Origin: Paenibacillus ginsengarvi
GTDB lineage: Bacteria > Bacillota > Bacilli > Paenibacillales > NBRC-103111
Direction: 5' to 3'
Assembly: GCF_003626695.1 (NCBI RefSeq)
Contig: NZ_RBAH01000002.1
Coordinates: forward strand, 186,001-250,000
DNA length: 64,000 nt
The notes under the pieces were generated by a model. It did no database searches, was not told the DNA's origin, and saw nothing but the letters and a program-made list of their open reading frames with translations. This document shows positions 36,328 through 43,916 of this stretch, piece by piece. Every line of letters starts with the position of its first letter. Within the stretch, counting starts at the first letter, position 1. The position numbers and the translations under genes were made by a program.

Positions 36328-37260
36328 TTGAAGCGGACACCATGGATTTCCCTCACAGTTATCGTTATTTTGATGTCGACATGCGGGTGCGGACAAATAC
36401 TAGATTCTGGGCCGCCGGTTTCTTCAATGCCTATAAAGTCGCAATCGGAGCAGAGTGCTTTACCGGGATCGTTGCAGACCGGTCCTAACGCTCTATCCCT
36501 CAATAATGTTCAAAATGCACCCGCTTCCGGCAAAGAGTTGTCCGGCAAAACGACAACAGCAAGCGAACCTCCACGAGAACCAGCGACATTGGCCGATCCG
36601 AATCCGAACGGGGCAGCAGCAACGTCCAAAACCGCGTATCTTACATTTGATGACGGGCCATCTGAAAATACGGAACCTATTATTGACATTTTACGTAGAT
36701 TCAACGTTAAGGCGACCTTTTTCGTAATTGGCGATCCTTCTCAGAAAGGGCGGATGCTTTACCGGAAAATAGCGGAAAACGGTCATGTGATCGGTAACCA
36801 TACGTATACTCATGACTACTCGGTAGTATACAAATCCGTTGCAGGCTTTAAACGAGATGTCGAGAAGCTGGATGAGCTTTTGGAACAATCGACGGGGAGG
36901 CGTCCGGAAATTTTGCGTTTTCCCGGCGGTTCCAACAACCGCCAGGCTCGGAAGTACGGAGGTGCCCGAATCATGTCAGACGTGATCGCCGCTATGGGAA
37001 AAGATCATGTTTCTTATTTCGACTGGAACGTTAGCTCTACCGACGCGGCGCTAAGCGTACAAAAACGGGAAGAAATCGTTGAAGCCGTACGGCAAGGAGC
37101 ATTGGGGAAACCGAACATTATCGTATTGTTTCATGACATGGACAAAAAGAATACGACCGTCGAAGCGCTTCCGGAAATTATCCAAAACTTAAAGGAGCAG
37201 GGGTATCGATTCGATGTGTTGAGCAAAGACTCGGTGGCGATTCGATTCTCGCAGCTTTAA
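36328..37260 (+). CDS. Polysaccharide deacetylase (NodB domain) lipoprotein
   Basis: 310 residues. An N-terminal hydrophobic segment ends in STCGCG, a possible lipobox, so it is probably a membrane-anchored extracellular enzyme. A Ser/Pro/Ala-rich linker runs to about 100. The NodB domain has all five motifs: TFDDGPS (metal Asp pair), GNHTYTHDY (metal His pair), RFPGGSNN, DWNVSSTDA and IIVLFHDM. It should remove acetyl groups from peptidoglycan GlcNAc/MurNAc or another GlcNAc polymer with a divalent metal. TTG start at 36328 with AAGGGG upstream. Transcribed alone, with a terminator at 37337. Confidence 0.92.
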   Translation: MKRTPWISLTVIVILMSTCGCGQILDSGPPVSSMPIKSQSEQSALPGSLQTGPNALSLNNVQNAPASGKELSGKTTTASEPPREPATLADPNPNGAAATSKTAYLTFDDGPSENTEPIIDILRRFNVKATFFVIGDPSQKGRMLYRKIAENGHVIGNHTYTHDYSVVYKSVAGFKRDVEKLDELLEQSTGRRPEILRFPGGSNNRQARKYGGARIMSDVIAAMGKDHVSYFDWNVSSTDAALSVQKREEIVEAVRQGALGKPNIIVLFHDMDKKNTTVEALPEIIQNLKEQGYRFDVLSKDSVAIRFSQL

Positions 37261-37336
37261 CCGTAAACGCATGTCACTGGACGATATGGCAATATGTAGA
37301 AAGTCGCGTCGGTAGCTGTTCGGGAAACCTGCAGAC

Positions 37337-37366
37337 ATCCCTCCTCTTCAAGAGGTGGGATTTTTT
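37337..37366 (+). terminator. Terminator of the deacetylase gene
   Basis: ATCCCTCCTCTT pairs with AAGAGGTGGGAT (one mismatch) and is followed by a run of T to 37366. Confidence 0.85.
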
Positions 37367-37501
37367 ACTGCCTGAAAGCTGCATTCTTTTGCGGGTTTCG
37401 GCTCGTCTAGAGCCAAGATGAGGTTATTTTCTAAAAAATAGTCGCTTCAATGAAAAATAATCGAGCGCCTGGTTGTATTAAAAGTGAAAGGAGGTGCTGA
37501 G

Positions 37502-37999
37502 GTGTACAATTCATTTGAGCTCAATGAATCTGTGCGACGGGCCTTGGATCTTTATTCGCTAAGCTTGATCAAGATTGCCTTCGCCTACTTGAAGAATACG
37601 GCGGACGCGGAAGAAGTAGCGCAGGACGTCTTCCTAGCGTATTTGAAGAAGCGCCCCGTATTCGAAAACGGCGAACACGAAAAAGCGTGGCTAATTCGAA
37701 CGACCATTAATAAGAGCAAAAATATGTTGAAGGCCGGGTGGTTCCGAAACCGCAACCCGGTTCCCGAAGACCTGAGCTACCTCCCCAAGGAAGAAAGCGA
37801 CGTTCTGCAGGCCGTTCTAGCCTTGGACAAGAAGTATCGGATTCCGATCCATCTGCACTATTACGAAGGATATTCCATCCAGGAGATCGCAACGATCCTT
37901 GAGGCCAAACCCGCCACGGTGGGGACATGGCTGGCAAGAGGGCGCGCGCTCCTAAAGGAGAAGATTGGAGGCATAGAGGATGAAGAAGTCTGTTTATAA
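37502..37999 (+). CDS. ECF-type RNA polymerase sigma factor (third pair)
   Basis: 165 residues from the GTG at 37502, which has GAAAGGAGG 7 bases upstream; a GTG at 37484 lies before that site. Region 2: LIKIAFAYLKNTADAEEVAQ then DVFLAYL. Region 4: HLHYYEGYSIQEIATILEAK then PATVGTWLARGRALL. A third ECF sigma factor in the window, of the short SigM-like kind. It overlaps the next gene by 20 bp, which encodes its probable membrane partner. Confidence 0.92.
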   Translation: MYNSFELNESVRRALDLYSLSLIKIAFAYLKNTADAEEVAQDVFLAYLKKRPVFENGEHEKAWLIRTTINKSKNMLKAGWFRNRNPVPEDLSYLPKEESDVLQAVLALDKKYRIPIHLHYYEGYSIQEIATILEAKPATVGTWLARGRALLKEKIGGIEDEEVCL

Positions 38000-38507
38000 G
38001 TCCGCGATGTCCCATTTGAAGACCAGCGAAGATTTCCAAGATGCAACCTATATAAAATTGATGAATCATAAGGAGCGGATGCACATGGAGTTGGTGAAAA
38101 AGAGAAAAGTAACGGGGTGGACGGCCGGCATCGCGGCGTGTGCAGTGCTCGCGGTGGGCATTCTCGCGTTGAATCATAACGCTCCGGCGACGACGCCTTC
38201 GACCCAGCCCGCGGATACCGCGGCGGCGAAGCCTCCGAGCATGGGCAAGGTGGCGGTCAATATCGACGGTGTCATTTCCGAGGTGAGTGCGGACGGCAAG
38301 AGCTTCAAGGTCGGCAGTCTCTGGGTCACGGTAACACCGGAGACGAAGATGGGCATCGACGGACCAACGGCCGCCACGCCGTCGGAGGAGTTGCTGCAGA
38401 AGGAGTTCAAGGTCGGCAACATCGTATCCGGCTTCACGACCGATGATGTCGGCAAGGGCAAGGTTATCGCGACGAACATCTACAACAACATGGCTCCGCG
38501 GCAGTAA
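37980..38507 (+). CDS. Small membrane protein, probable anti-sigma partner
   Basis: 175 residues. A cytoplasmic N-terminus of about 46 residues (HLKTSEDFQDATYIKLMNHK), one transmembrane helix (TGWTAGIAACAVLAVGILAL), an Ala/Pro/Thr linker, then a small beta domain (VNIDGVISEVSADGKSFKVG; WVTVTPETKMGID) of the DUF5666 kind. The 20-bp overlap with the ECF sigma gene suggests it holds that sigma factor at the membrane. This role is inferred from order and topology only. Confidence 0.7.
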   Translation: MKKSVYKSAMSHLKTSEDFQDATYIKLMNHKERMHMELVKKRKVTGWTAGIAACAVLAVGILALNHNAPATTPSTQPADTAAAKPPSMGKVAVNIDGVISEVSADGKSFKVGSLWVTVTPETKMGIDGPTAATPSEELLQKEFKVGNIVSGFTTDDVGKGKVIATNIYNNMAPRQ

Positions 38508-38521
38508 GCATCGAATCGATC

Positions 38522-38555
38522 AGGGCGCCCTCTCCTTAGAGAGGGCCCTCTTCAT
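38522..38555 (+). terminator. Terminator of the third sigma operon
   Basis: CCCTCTC pairs with GAGAGGG over a CTTA loop, extended by AGGG/CCCT, followed by CTTCATTT. Confidence 0.7.
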
Positions 38556-38637
38556 TTGGAAAGCTATCCCTAAGCCGGCGAGTGTTAATCATTTTCAGTG
38601 TACCGATTCAGAAAGTTGGAAATTTGGTCGGTTGTGT

Positions 38638-38666
38638 TTGACTTTTATAACCGATTCCAACATAAT
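38638..38666 (+). promoter_or_regulatory. Sigma-A-type promoter of the LacI-family gene
   Basis: TTGACT (38638-38643) and CATAAT (38661-38666) are separated by 17 bases. The operator at 38683 lies just downstream of the expected start point, consistent with autorepression. Confidence 0.6.
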
Positions 38667-38682
38667 AGGAACAGATTAAGTT

Positions 38683-38696
38683 TTGGAGCGCTCCCA
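38683..38696. promoter_or_regulatory. LacI-type operator, copy 1
   Basis: TTGGAGCGCTCCCA differs by one base from the perfect palindrome at 43039 and is the exact reverse complement of the copy at 39825. CG-centred palindromes of this kind are typical LacI-family sites. Position just after the promoter suggests autoregulation of the adjacent regulator. Confidence 0.75.
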
Positions 38697-38733
38697 TAAA
38701 GCGAAGTTCCTTTCGGAACGATACAGGTGGTTT

Positions 38734-39747
38734 ATGAAGCATACGTTGGAATCGATTGCAAAGCTTGCAGGCGTCTCGAGAGGAACCGTGTCGCGCGTAG
38801 TCAACGATCAGCCTGGCGTGAAGCCGGAAGTGCGGGACAAGGTTCTGAGCCTTATAAAGCAAACCGGTTATGTGCCCCATCCTCAAGCGAGAAGTCTTGC
38901 CGGCGGCAAAACCGGCAATATCGGCGTGATGGTATTCGGACAAAATCCGAATTTCCTGTCTCACCATATTTTCTATGAAGTGCTGCAGGGCTTACAGATA
39001 GCATCCGCCGCCGACGGCTACGATCTGGTCTTATTTGCCAACCGGATGGATTCGGACCGGGACTATTGGAAGCAAATCGCCTTAAGACAAAAAGTAGACG
39101 GTCTTATCATTATGGGCGAACATATTCAGCAGGAATATCTGCTCTTTTATCGCCAGCAGCAAATTCCGTATGTACTTGTGGGGAAGAGAAGCTACGACCA
39201 TCTGCCTCTCGCTTGCGTAACATCCAATTACCGGGACGGTGCGTATCAGGCGACGAAGCATCTGCTGGAGCGGGGGAGAAGGAACATTGTATACATACAG
39301 GGACTTCTCCATACCTACCATGAAAACGAACGCTTCGCCGGTTATTATCAGGCGCTGGCAGAGGCGGGCACCCACGTCGATCCCTCGCTTATTATCGACG
39401 GATTGGCAGACCAGGCGGCAGCGCGTCTGCAGATGAAGCTGCTGATCGAGAGAAATATCCGCTTCGACGGGGTATTTGCCGCTAACGATTTGATGGCCTT
39501 CGGCGCGATGGAATCGCTCTTGGCGCATGGTTTCCGGCTTCCTCAGGATGTTGCTGTCGTTGGTTATGACGATATTCAGGCCGCGCCGTATGTTTCGCCG
39601 CCGCTCACAACGGTGCATCAAGATAAGCTGGGGTTAGGCCGGGAGGCGATCAGGCTATTGCTGGATATGCTGCGCGGCGAGCTGGGCGAGAATGAGTCCA
39701 AAGACGTTTTCATCAAAAATGAATTGATCGTACGGGGCAGTACGTAA
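38734..39747 (+). CDS. LacI-family transcriptional regulator (second locus)
   Basis: 337 residues from the ATG at 38734, chosen because family members start a few residues before the first helix (MKHTLESIAKLAGVSRGTVS). HTH and hinge to about 60, then the periplasmic-binding-type sensor core: IGVMVFGQNPNFLSHHIFYE near 67, DGLIIMGEHI, FDGVFAANDLMAFGAMESL and VAVVGYDDIQAAPYVSPPLT. A sugar-responsive repressor. Three copies of one palindrome (38683, 39825, 43039) lie in front of this gene, the oxidoreductase and the surface protein gene, defining a likely local regulon. A terminator at 39776 separates it from the next gene. Confidence 0.94.
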   Translation: MKHTLESIAKLAGVSRGTVSRVVNDQPGVKPEVRDKVLSLIKQTGYVPHPQARSLAGGKTGNIGVMVFGQNPNFLSHHIFYEVLQGLQIASAADGYDLVLFANRMDSDRDYWKQIALRQKVDGLIIMGEHIQQEYLLFYRQQQIPYVLVGKRSYDHLPLACVTSNYRDGAYQATKHLLERGRRNIVYIQGLLHTYHENERFAGYYQALAEAGTHVDPSLIIDGLADQAAARLQMKLLIERNIRFDGVFAANDLMAFGAMESLLAHGFRLPQDVAVVGYDDIQAAPYVSPPLTTVHQDKLGLGREAIRLLLDMLRGELGENESKDVFIKNELIVRGST

Positions 39748-39775
39748 CCATGCGGTGCTGAACGGGTAAACAGAC

Positions 39776-39815
39776 GAAACGGGATAGCGTGTTGGGCTTG
39801 GCCCGTTTCTTTTTT
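39776..39815 (+). terminator. Terminator after the second LacI-family gene
   Basis: GAAACGGG pairs with CCCGTTTC over an 18-base loop, followed by six or more T. Confidence 0.85.
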
Positions 39816-39824
39816 GCGCGTTTA

Positions 39825-39838
39825 TGGGAGCGCTCCAA
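39825..39838. promoter_or_regulatory. LacI-type operator, copy 2
   Basis: TGGGAGCGCTCCAA, the reverse complement of copy 1. It lies 28 bp before the likely start of the FAD oxidoreductase (39867) and after the upstream terminator, so it should control the oxidoreductase-DUF4838 operon. Confidence 0.75.
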
Positions 39839-39866
39839 ATTATCAGAGAGGACTGACAAAGGCCAA

Positions 39867-41234
39867 TTGAACGAAAAACAGCTGCAATACGATACGGCAA
39901 TACTCGGCGGTGGGCCGGCAGGGGTCGCGGCAGCGGTCAGCGCTGCAAGGAACGGCGCCAAGACGATTCTCATCGAACGTTATGGATTTCTCGGGGGAAT
40001 GTCCACCATCGCGCTTGTTTATCCGTGGATGACTTTTCATTCCGCGGCAGGAGAGCAGGTCATTCGCGGCATCGCGCAGGAAATCGTAGAGCGGTTAATG
40101 GCGCTGGGAGCGTCGCCCGGGCATCTTCGGGATACGATTGGATTCGTTCATACGCTGACTCCGTATCATCCGGAGGTTTATAAGGTAGTAGCGCAAGAAA
40201 TGCTGCAGGAGGCAGGCGCGGATGTGCTGCTGCATTCGTCCGTCACGGGCGTTAACACGGAGGGGGACCGGATCAGCAGCGTAATGCTGCAGCACAAAGG
40301 CGGGACAACGGAGCTCAGGGCCAAGGTGTTTATCGATGCGACAGGCGACGGCGATGTGGCCTATATGGCCGGCGCTCCCTGGGAACAGGGGAATACCGAC
40401 AACAAAGTTCAGCCTATGACGATGAAGTTCCGCATGAGAGGCGTAGAGCTGGATAAGGTGAAGCGCTACATGCAGATGAACCCAGAGCAATTTTACAAAC
40501 AATCGATGATTGCGGAGTTGGATGAGCTGCCGCTGACCGGCGTGATGGGCTTCTACAGCAAGTGGCAGGAGGCCGATCTGCCGATCGAGCGGGAAGGCGT
40601 CCTGTTCTTCGCTGGACCGAACGACGATGAGGTGCTGATCAACGTATCCCGTGTTTCGGGGCTTGATCCGACGAAGATCGAAGACTTGACGAAGGCGGAA
40701 ATCGAAGGGCGCAAACAGGTGCTTGTGCTGGAACGCTTTTTCCAGGAGCATATTCCCGGCTTCGAGCAGGCAAAAGTATCGGCTGTCGGCACGCAAATCG
40801 GCGTCCGGGAGACCCGCCGAATTATTGGGAACTATGTGCTGCAAGGCGAGGATGTGCTGGACGGAAGAAGATTCGATGACGTGATTGCAAGAAGCGGCTA
40901 TCCGATCGACATTCATAACCCGGAAGGCAAGGGCGTTACGGCTAATTTCATCCGCGAGGGCGGCGCCTACGACATTCCTTACCGCAGTATCGTGCCTCTG
41001 CACATTTCGAATCTGCTGCTTGCTGGAAGATGTATCTCCACGACGCACGAAGCGCAGGCGACAACCCGGCTAACCCCGAGCTGTATGGCGACCGGTCAGG
41101 CGGCGGGAATAGCGGCGGCGCTGGCGGCTCGGGATGGCTGCGCTGCGATCGACGTGCCTATCCGCGAATTGCAAGCGTTATTGCTGCAAGGCGGAGCTGA
41201 ACTGGGAACGGGGGAAGGAGTGCGTTCTACATGA
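39867..41234 (+). CDS. FAD-dependent oxidoreductase
   Basis: 455 residues from the TTG at 39867; an in-frame start at 39789 would put the operator and part of the terminator inside the coding region. The N-terminal dinucleotide fold is AILGGGPAGVAAAVSAARNG, then ERYGFLGGMST, as in the FAD_oxidored family (glucose-inhibited-division/fumarate-reductase superfamily). IDATGDGDVAYMAGAPWEQG and LLLAGRCISTTHEAQATTR with the C-terminal TGQAAGIAAALA complete the FAD site. Members of this group are frequent in glycan loci of Paenibacillus and presumably oxidise or dehydrate sugar-derived substrates; the actual reaction is unknown. It overlaps the DUF4838-like gene by four bases, so the two products probably work together. 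Confidence 0.9.
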   Translation: MNEKQLQYDTAILGGGPAGVAAAVSAARNGAKTILIERYGFLGGMSTIALVYPWMTFHSAAGEQVIRGIAQEIVERLMALGASPGHLRDTIGFVHTLTPYHPEVYKVVAQEMLQEAGADVLLHSSVTGVNTEGDRISSVMLQHKGGTTELRAKVFIDATGDGDVAYMAGAPWEQGNTDNKVQPMTMKFRMRGVELDKVKRYMQMNPEQFYKQSMIAELDELPLTGVMGFYSKWQEADLPIEREGVLFFAGPNDDEVLINVSRVSGLDPTKIEDLTKAEIEGRKQVLVLERFFQEHIPGFEQAKVSAVGTQIGVRETRRIIGNYVLQGEDVLDGRRFDDVIARSGYPIDIHNPEGKGVTANFIREGGAYDIPYRSIVPLHISNLLLAGRCISTTHEAQATTRLTPSCMATGQAAGIAAALAARDGCAAIDVPIRELQALLLQGGAELGTGEGVRST

Positions 41235-42892
41235 GCTTATCTGCACTTTCGAGAGAGCATCCGGTTTTGGCGTTTGCAGGCGCGGAATGGAACAGGCTGC
41301 TGGAGAAGAGCAGGAATCATAAGGAGATCCGGCGTGACGCCGCCCCGGAGCGGGTCTGGATCGGAACCTGGGGAGATCTGGACCATTACAAGCCGGGATT
41401 ATTACAAACGGCGGTGAACGGAGAAGGCCGTTTTTCGGATGACTTTGTCCTTATCGAGACCGAGGAGGAACTGCTGCTTTCCGGGAGATCGGAAAGAGCC
41501 GCGCTATATGCCGTGTACCAGTACGCTCAGGAGGAATGGGGCTTTCACTGGATTTATCCCGTTCAGGAGCCGACCGTTGCCCAAGCGGATTCCTTTCAAG
41601 AAAAGCGTATCCCGGGCACGCCGGGAACAGGGACAGAACTGAGACGACACCGGTTCTATTCGCCGAGAATGGAACGCAGAGGCTTCGTATTTGAAACGAT
41701 TAATGAGCCGGACTATCTGAAATCGATGATCGATTGGTTCGGCAAAAATAAAATCAACGAACTCTTTTTTACATTTTCCTTATGGGATCAAGTTGGCGGG
41801 GAAATCGCCCCGGAAATTGCAAAACGCGGTATTTCCGTTACGCTCGGCGGCCACAGCCTCATGTTCTTTTTGAAAAGAGGAATGGAGCGATATGCGAATC
41901 AAGCCGCAGATCATCCGTATACGGCAAAAGCGCAAGTCAACTTCAGGGACCCCGAATTGCAGGAGCTTCTGCTAAACGATATCGCGGCTTACTGCCGGAA
42001 CGTACCGAATTTGAACCTGGTTTCTTTATGGCCGGAGGATATTGCCGCCAAGGAGGAAGGCAGCTTCCTGGGCTCCTATCTTCAGTTTACGGAAAAGCTC
42101 GCAAATTGCCTTCATCAGGCGGGATTGCCGGTACGCGTCGAACATATTGCCTACAATGCGGGGCTGTCCTGGAGCATGTTGGAGCGAAACGATACAGAGG
42201 CGTCCCGCGATGTTGATACACTTCTGGCCTATTGGGGGCGGGATTACCGGTACGGGTATGACGATAGTCCGCATGATATGGACAGGAGGGCGAAGCAAGC
42301 TTTACTGGACTGGAATAACGCTATTCGAAGAACGAAGCGCGAGCTGACGATATTTGAGTATTACAGCGATCACTTTATGCTTACGCAGCTGTTTCCGTTT
42401 ATGCCTAGCCGGATTGTGGCAGATATCGCTTTTTACGAAAAGCTTCATGTCCATGGGATCGTCAATTTGGTTGTGCCGTACAGGGGGCCGGACCCCTATC
42501 CGTGGAAATGGGCGCACAGCTTCAACAGCTATGTATTCTGCCGCGCCTTATGGAGCGACGACTTGGAGGGGATAACCCGGGATTATTACGCCTATTATCC
42601 GGAAGGAGAGCGGGAGGCCGTCCAAGCTTTATTCAAGGAGCTGGAAGCGAGACTGGGACAGATCACATACTGGAATATCCCGTTATTCCCGGCAAGGGTT
42701 GTCGACCCGGAAAAAGCTAATACGACCGAGGAGCGCAGAGAGCAAATTGTCGTTATGTTAAAAGATCTGAAGGAAAGCATCCGCAAGCTGGTGCAACAGT
42801 TCCGTATAACCCCAGGCAGCGAGGCATTGCGATTCGGGGAGCATATCATCGAGAGTGCTGAAACACTCTCCCGCAAATGGGCGGAACAGTAG
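41231..42892 (+). CDS. DUF4838-like glycoside-hydrolase-related protein
   Basis: 553 residues, without a signal peptide. The N-terminal part (LLLSGRSERAALYAVYQYAQ, EEWGFHWIYPVQEP) has the alpha-glucuronidase/GH20-type N-domain pattern typical of DUF4838 proteins (xxGRxxxLYAVYxFLExxxGxRW). A TIM-barrel-like region follows (NELFFTFSLWDQVGGEIAPE; NLVSLWPEDIAAKEEGSFLG; FNSYVFCRALWSDDLEGIT). It may hydrolyse an acidic or unusual glycoside. The start ATG overlaps the oxidoreductase stop (ATGA), so both are one operon under the operator at 39825. Catalytic residues are not assigned. Confidence 0.75.
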   Translation: MSLSALSREHPVLAFAGAEWNRLLEKSRNHKEIRRDAAPERVWIGTWGDLDHYKPGLLQTAVNGEGRFSDDFVLIETEEELLLSGRSERAALYAVYQYAQEEWGFHWIYPVQEPTVAQADSFQEKRIPGTPGTGTELRRHRFYSPRMERRGFVFETINEPDYLKSMIDWFGKNKINELFFTFSLWDQVGGEIAPEIAKRGISVTLGGHSLMFFLKRGMERYANQAADHPYTAKAQVNFRDPELQELLLNDIAAYCRNVPNLNLVSLWPEDIAAKEEGSFLGSYLQFTEKLANCLHQAGLPVRVEHIAYNAGLSWSMLERNDTEASRDVDTLLAYWGRDYRYGYDDSPHDMDRRAKQALLDWNNAIRRTKRELTIFEYYSDHFMLTQLFPFMPSRIVADIAFYEKLHVHGIVNLVVPYRGPDPYPWKWAHSFNSYVFCRALWSDDLEGITRDYYAYYPEGEREAVQALFKELEARLGQITYWNIPLFPARVVDPEKANTTEERREQIVVMLKDLKESIRKLVQQFRITPGSEALRFGEHIIESAETLSRKWAEQ

Positions 42893-43038
42893 CCGGAATG
42901 ACCCGAGAGGCTTAAGGGAGGTGATGATCGATTCCGGGCATCAACTTGAATCGATTATGAAGACGGATGGATTTGTCTTTTTGCGCCGCGGTTCCATGGC
43001 ATGGCATTGCGTCTTGTAAGTTCATTTTTCGCTTTTAA

Positions 43039-43052
43039 TGGGAGCGCTCCCA
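43039..43052. promoter_or_regulatory. LacI-type operator, copy 3 (perfect)
   Basis: TGGGAGCGCTCCCA is a perfect 14-bp palindrome and the best of the three copies. It lies 26 bp before the start of the SLH surface-protein gene at 43078. Confidence 0.8.
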
Positions 43053-43077
43053 ACGAAATCAATAAGAGGTGATCCGA

Positions 43078-43656
43078 GTGACGAAGAAATCTAAAACACG
43101 TATACTTGCCTTTTTACTCTGTATCTCGCTCGTGTTCGGAATGATTCCCCTGCCTTCTGCTTCTGCGGCTGTCGATGGGGCGGGCAGCCCGATTGTTAGC
43201 GGACTCATGAATCCCGGCTTTGAAATGAATTTGGGGAACGGAGCTATTCCGGGCTGGACTGTCGATGCGTCTACAGCAGCGAACGGTAGCATTGAAATTA
43301 GCAGCGCGCGGGCAAGATCAGGATCGAGCAGCTTGCTGTTTCAAGACAAAGTAAGCGGCACCTCGCCTAACGGCGCCTTTCGACTGTTAAGCAACTCCGT
43401 TGCGGCATCGGCCGGCGATACGGTGACCTTTGATGTTTATGTGTACAAAGGCGCAGCCGCGGATCAAACGGCTGGCGTTCAGCCGGTTATTCATTACTAC
43501 ACGGCTGCAGGCGTGGAAATCACGCCGAACGCTTTCCTGAATTATGGCAATACTACTGTGCCAGTCGGAAGCTGGTACAACATTACCGTTAATGCAAAAG
43601 CGCCTGCAAATACCGCTTACATCAAGGTAGGCGTGTACTCCGGTTCCCTAGCCTGA
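43078..43656 (+). pseudogene. 5' part of the frameshifted SLH/CBM surface-protein gene
   Basis: From the GTG at 43078 (AAGAGGTGAT upstream; GTG 43069 is the alternative) 192 codons run to a TGA at 43654. A signal peptide (RILAFLLCISLVFGMIPLPS) and one complete carbohydrate-binding-like domain (NPGFEMNLGNGAIPGWTVDA to NTAYIKVGVYSG) are encoded. At about 43643 the sequence TCCGGTTCCC corresponds to TCCGGCTTTCCC in the next repeat copy. Restoring one base gives GFPSLTKIYLDDAKLTIV and joins this part in frame to the ORF ending at 48506. Either a real mutation or a sequence error. Confidence 0.85.
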
Positions 43657-43916
43657 CAAAAATATATCTCGACGACGCAAAGCTAACGATTGTTTCGGCT
43701 AATCCGCAGCCTGTACCATCGGAACCGACACTCACGCTGGCCAATCCCGGATTTGAAGGCACCCTGGTGAACGGAGCTATTCCGGGCTGGACCGTTGATG
43801 CAACAACTGCAACGTACGGCAGCATTGAACTCAGCAGTACGCAGGCAAGATCAGGAGCGAGCAGTTTACTGTTTCAAGACAAAGTAAGCGGCACCTCGCC
43901 TAACGGCGCCTTTCGA
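43336..43916 (+). repeat. Tandem duplication of a carbohydrate-binding-like domain
   Basis: A 48-base stretch is identical at 43336-43383 and 43869-43916 (beginning CTGTTTCAAGACAAAGTAAG), within longer, closely similar copies of one domain. The spacing is 533 bases; adding the one base missing at the frameshift makes it 534, exactly 178 codons, which supports both the duplication and the single-base loss. Confidence 0.85.
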
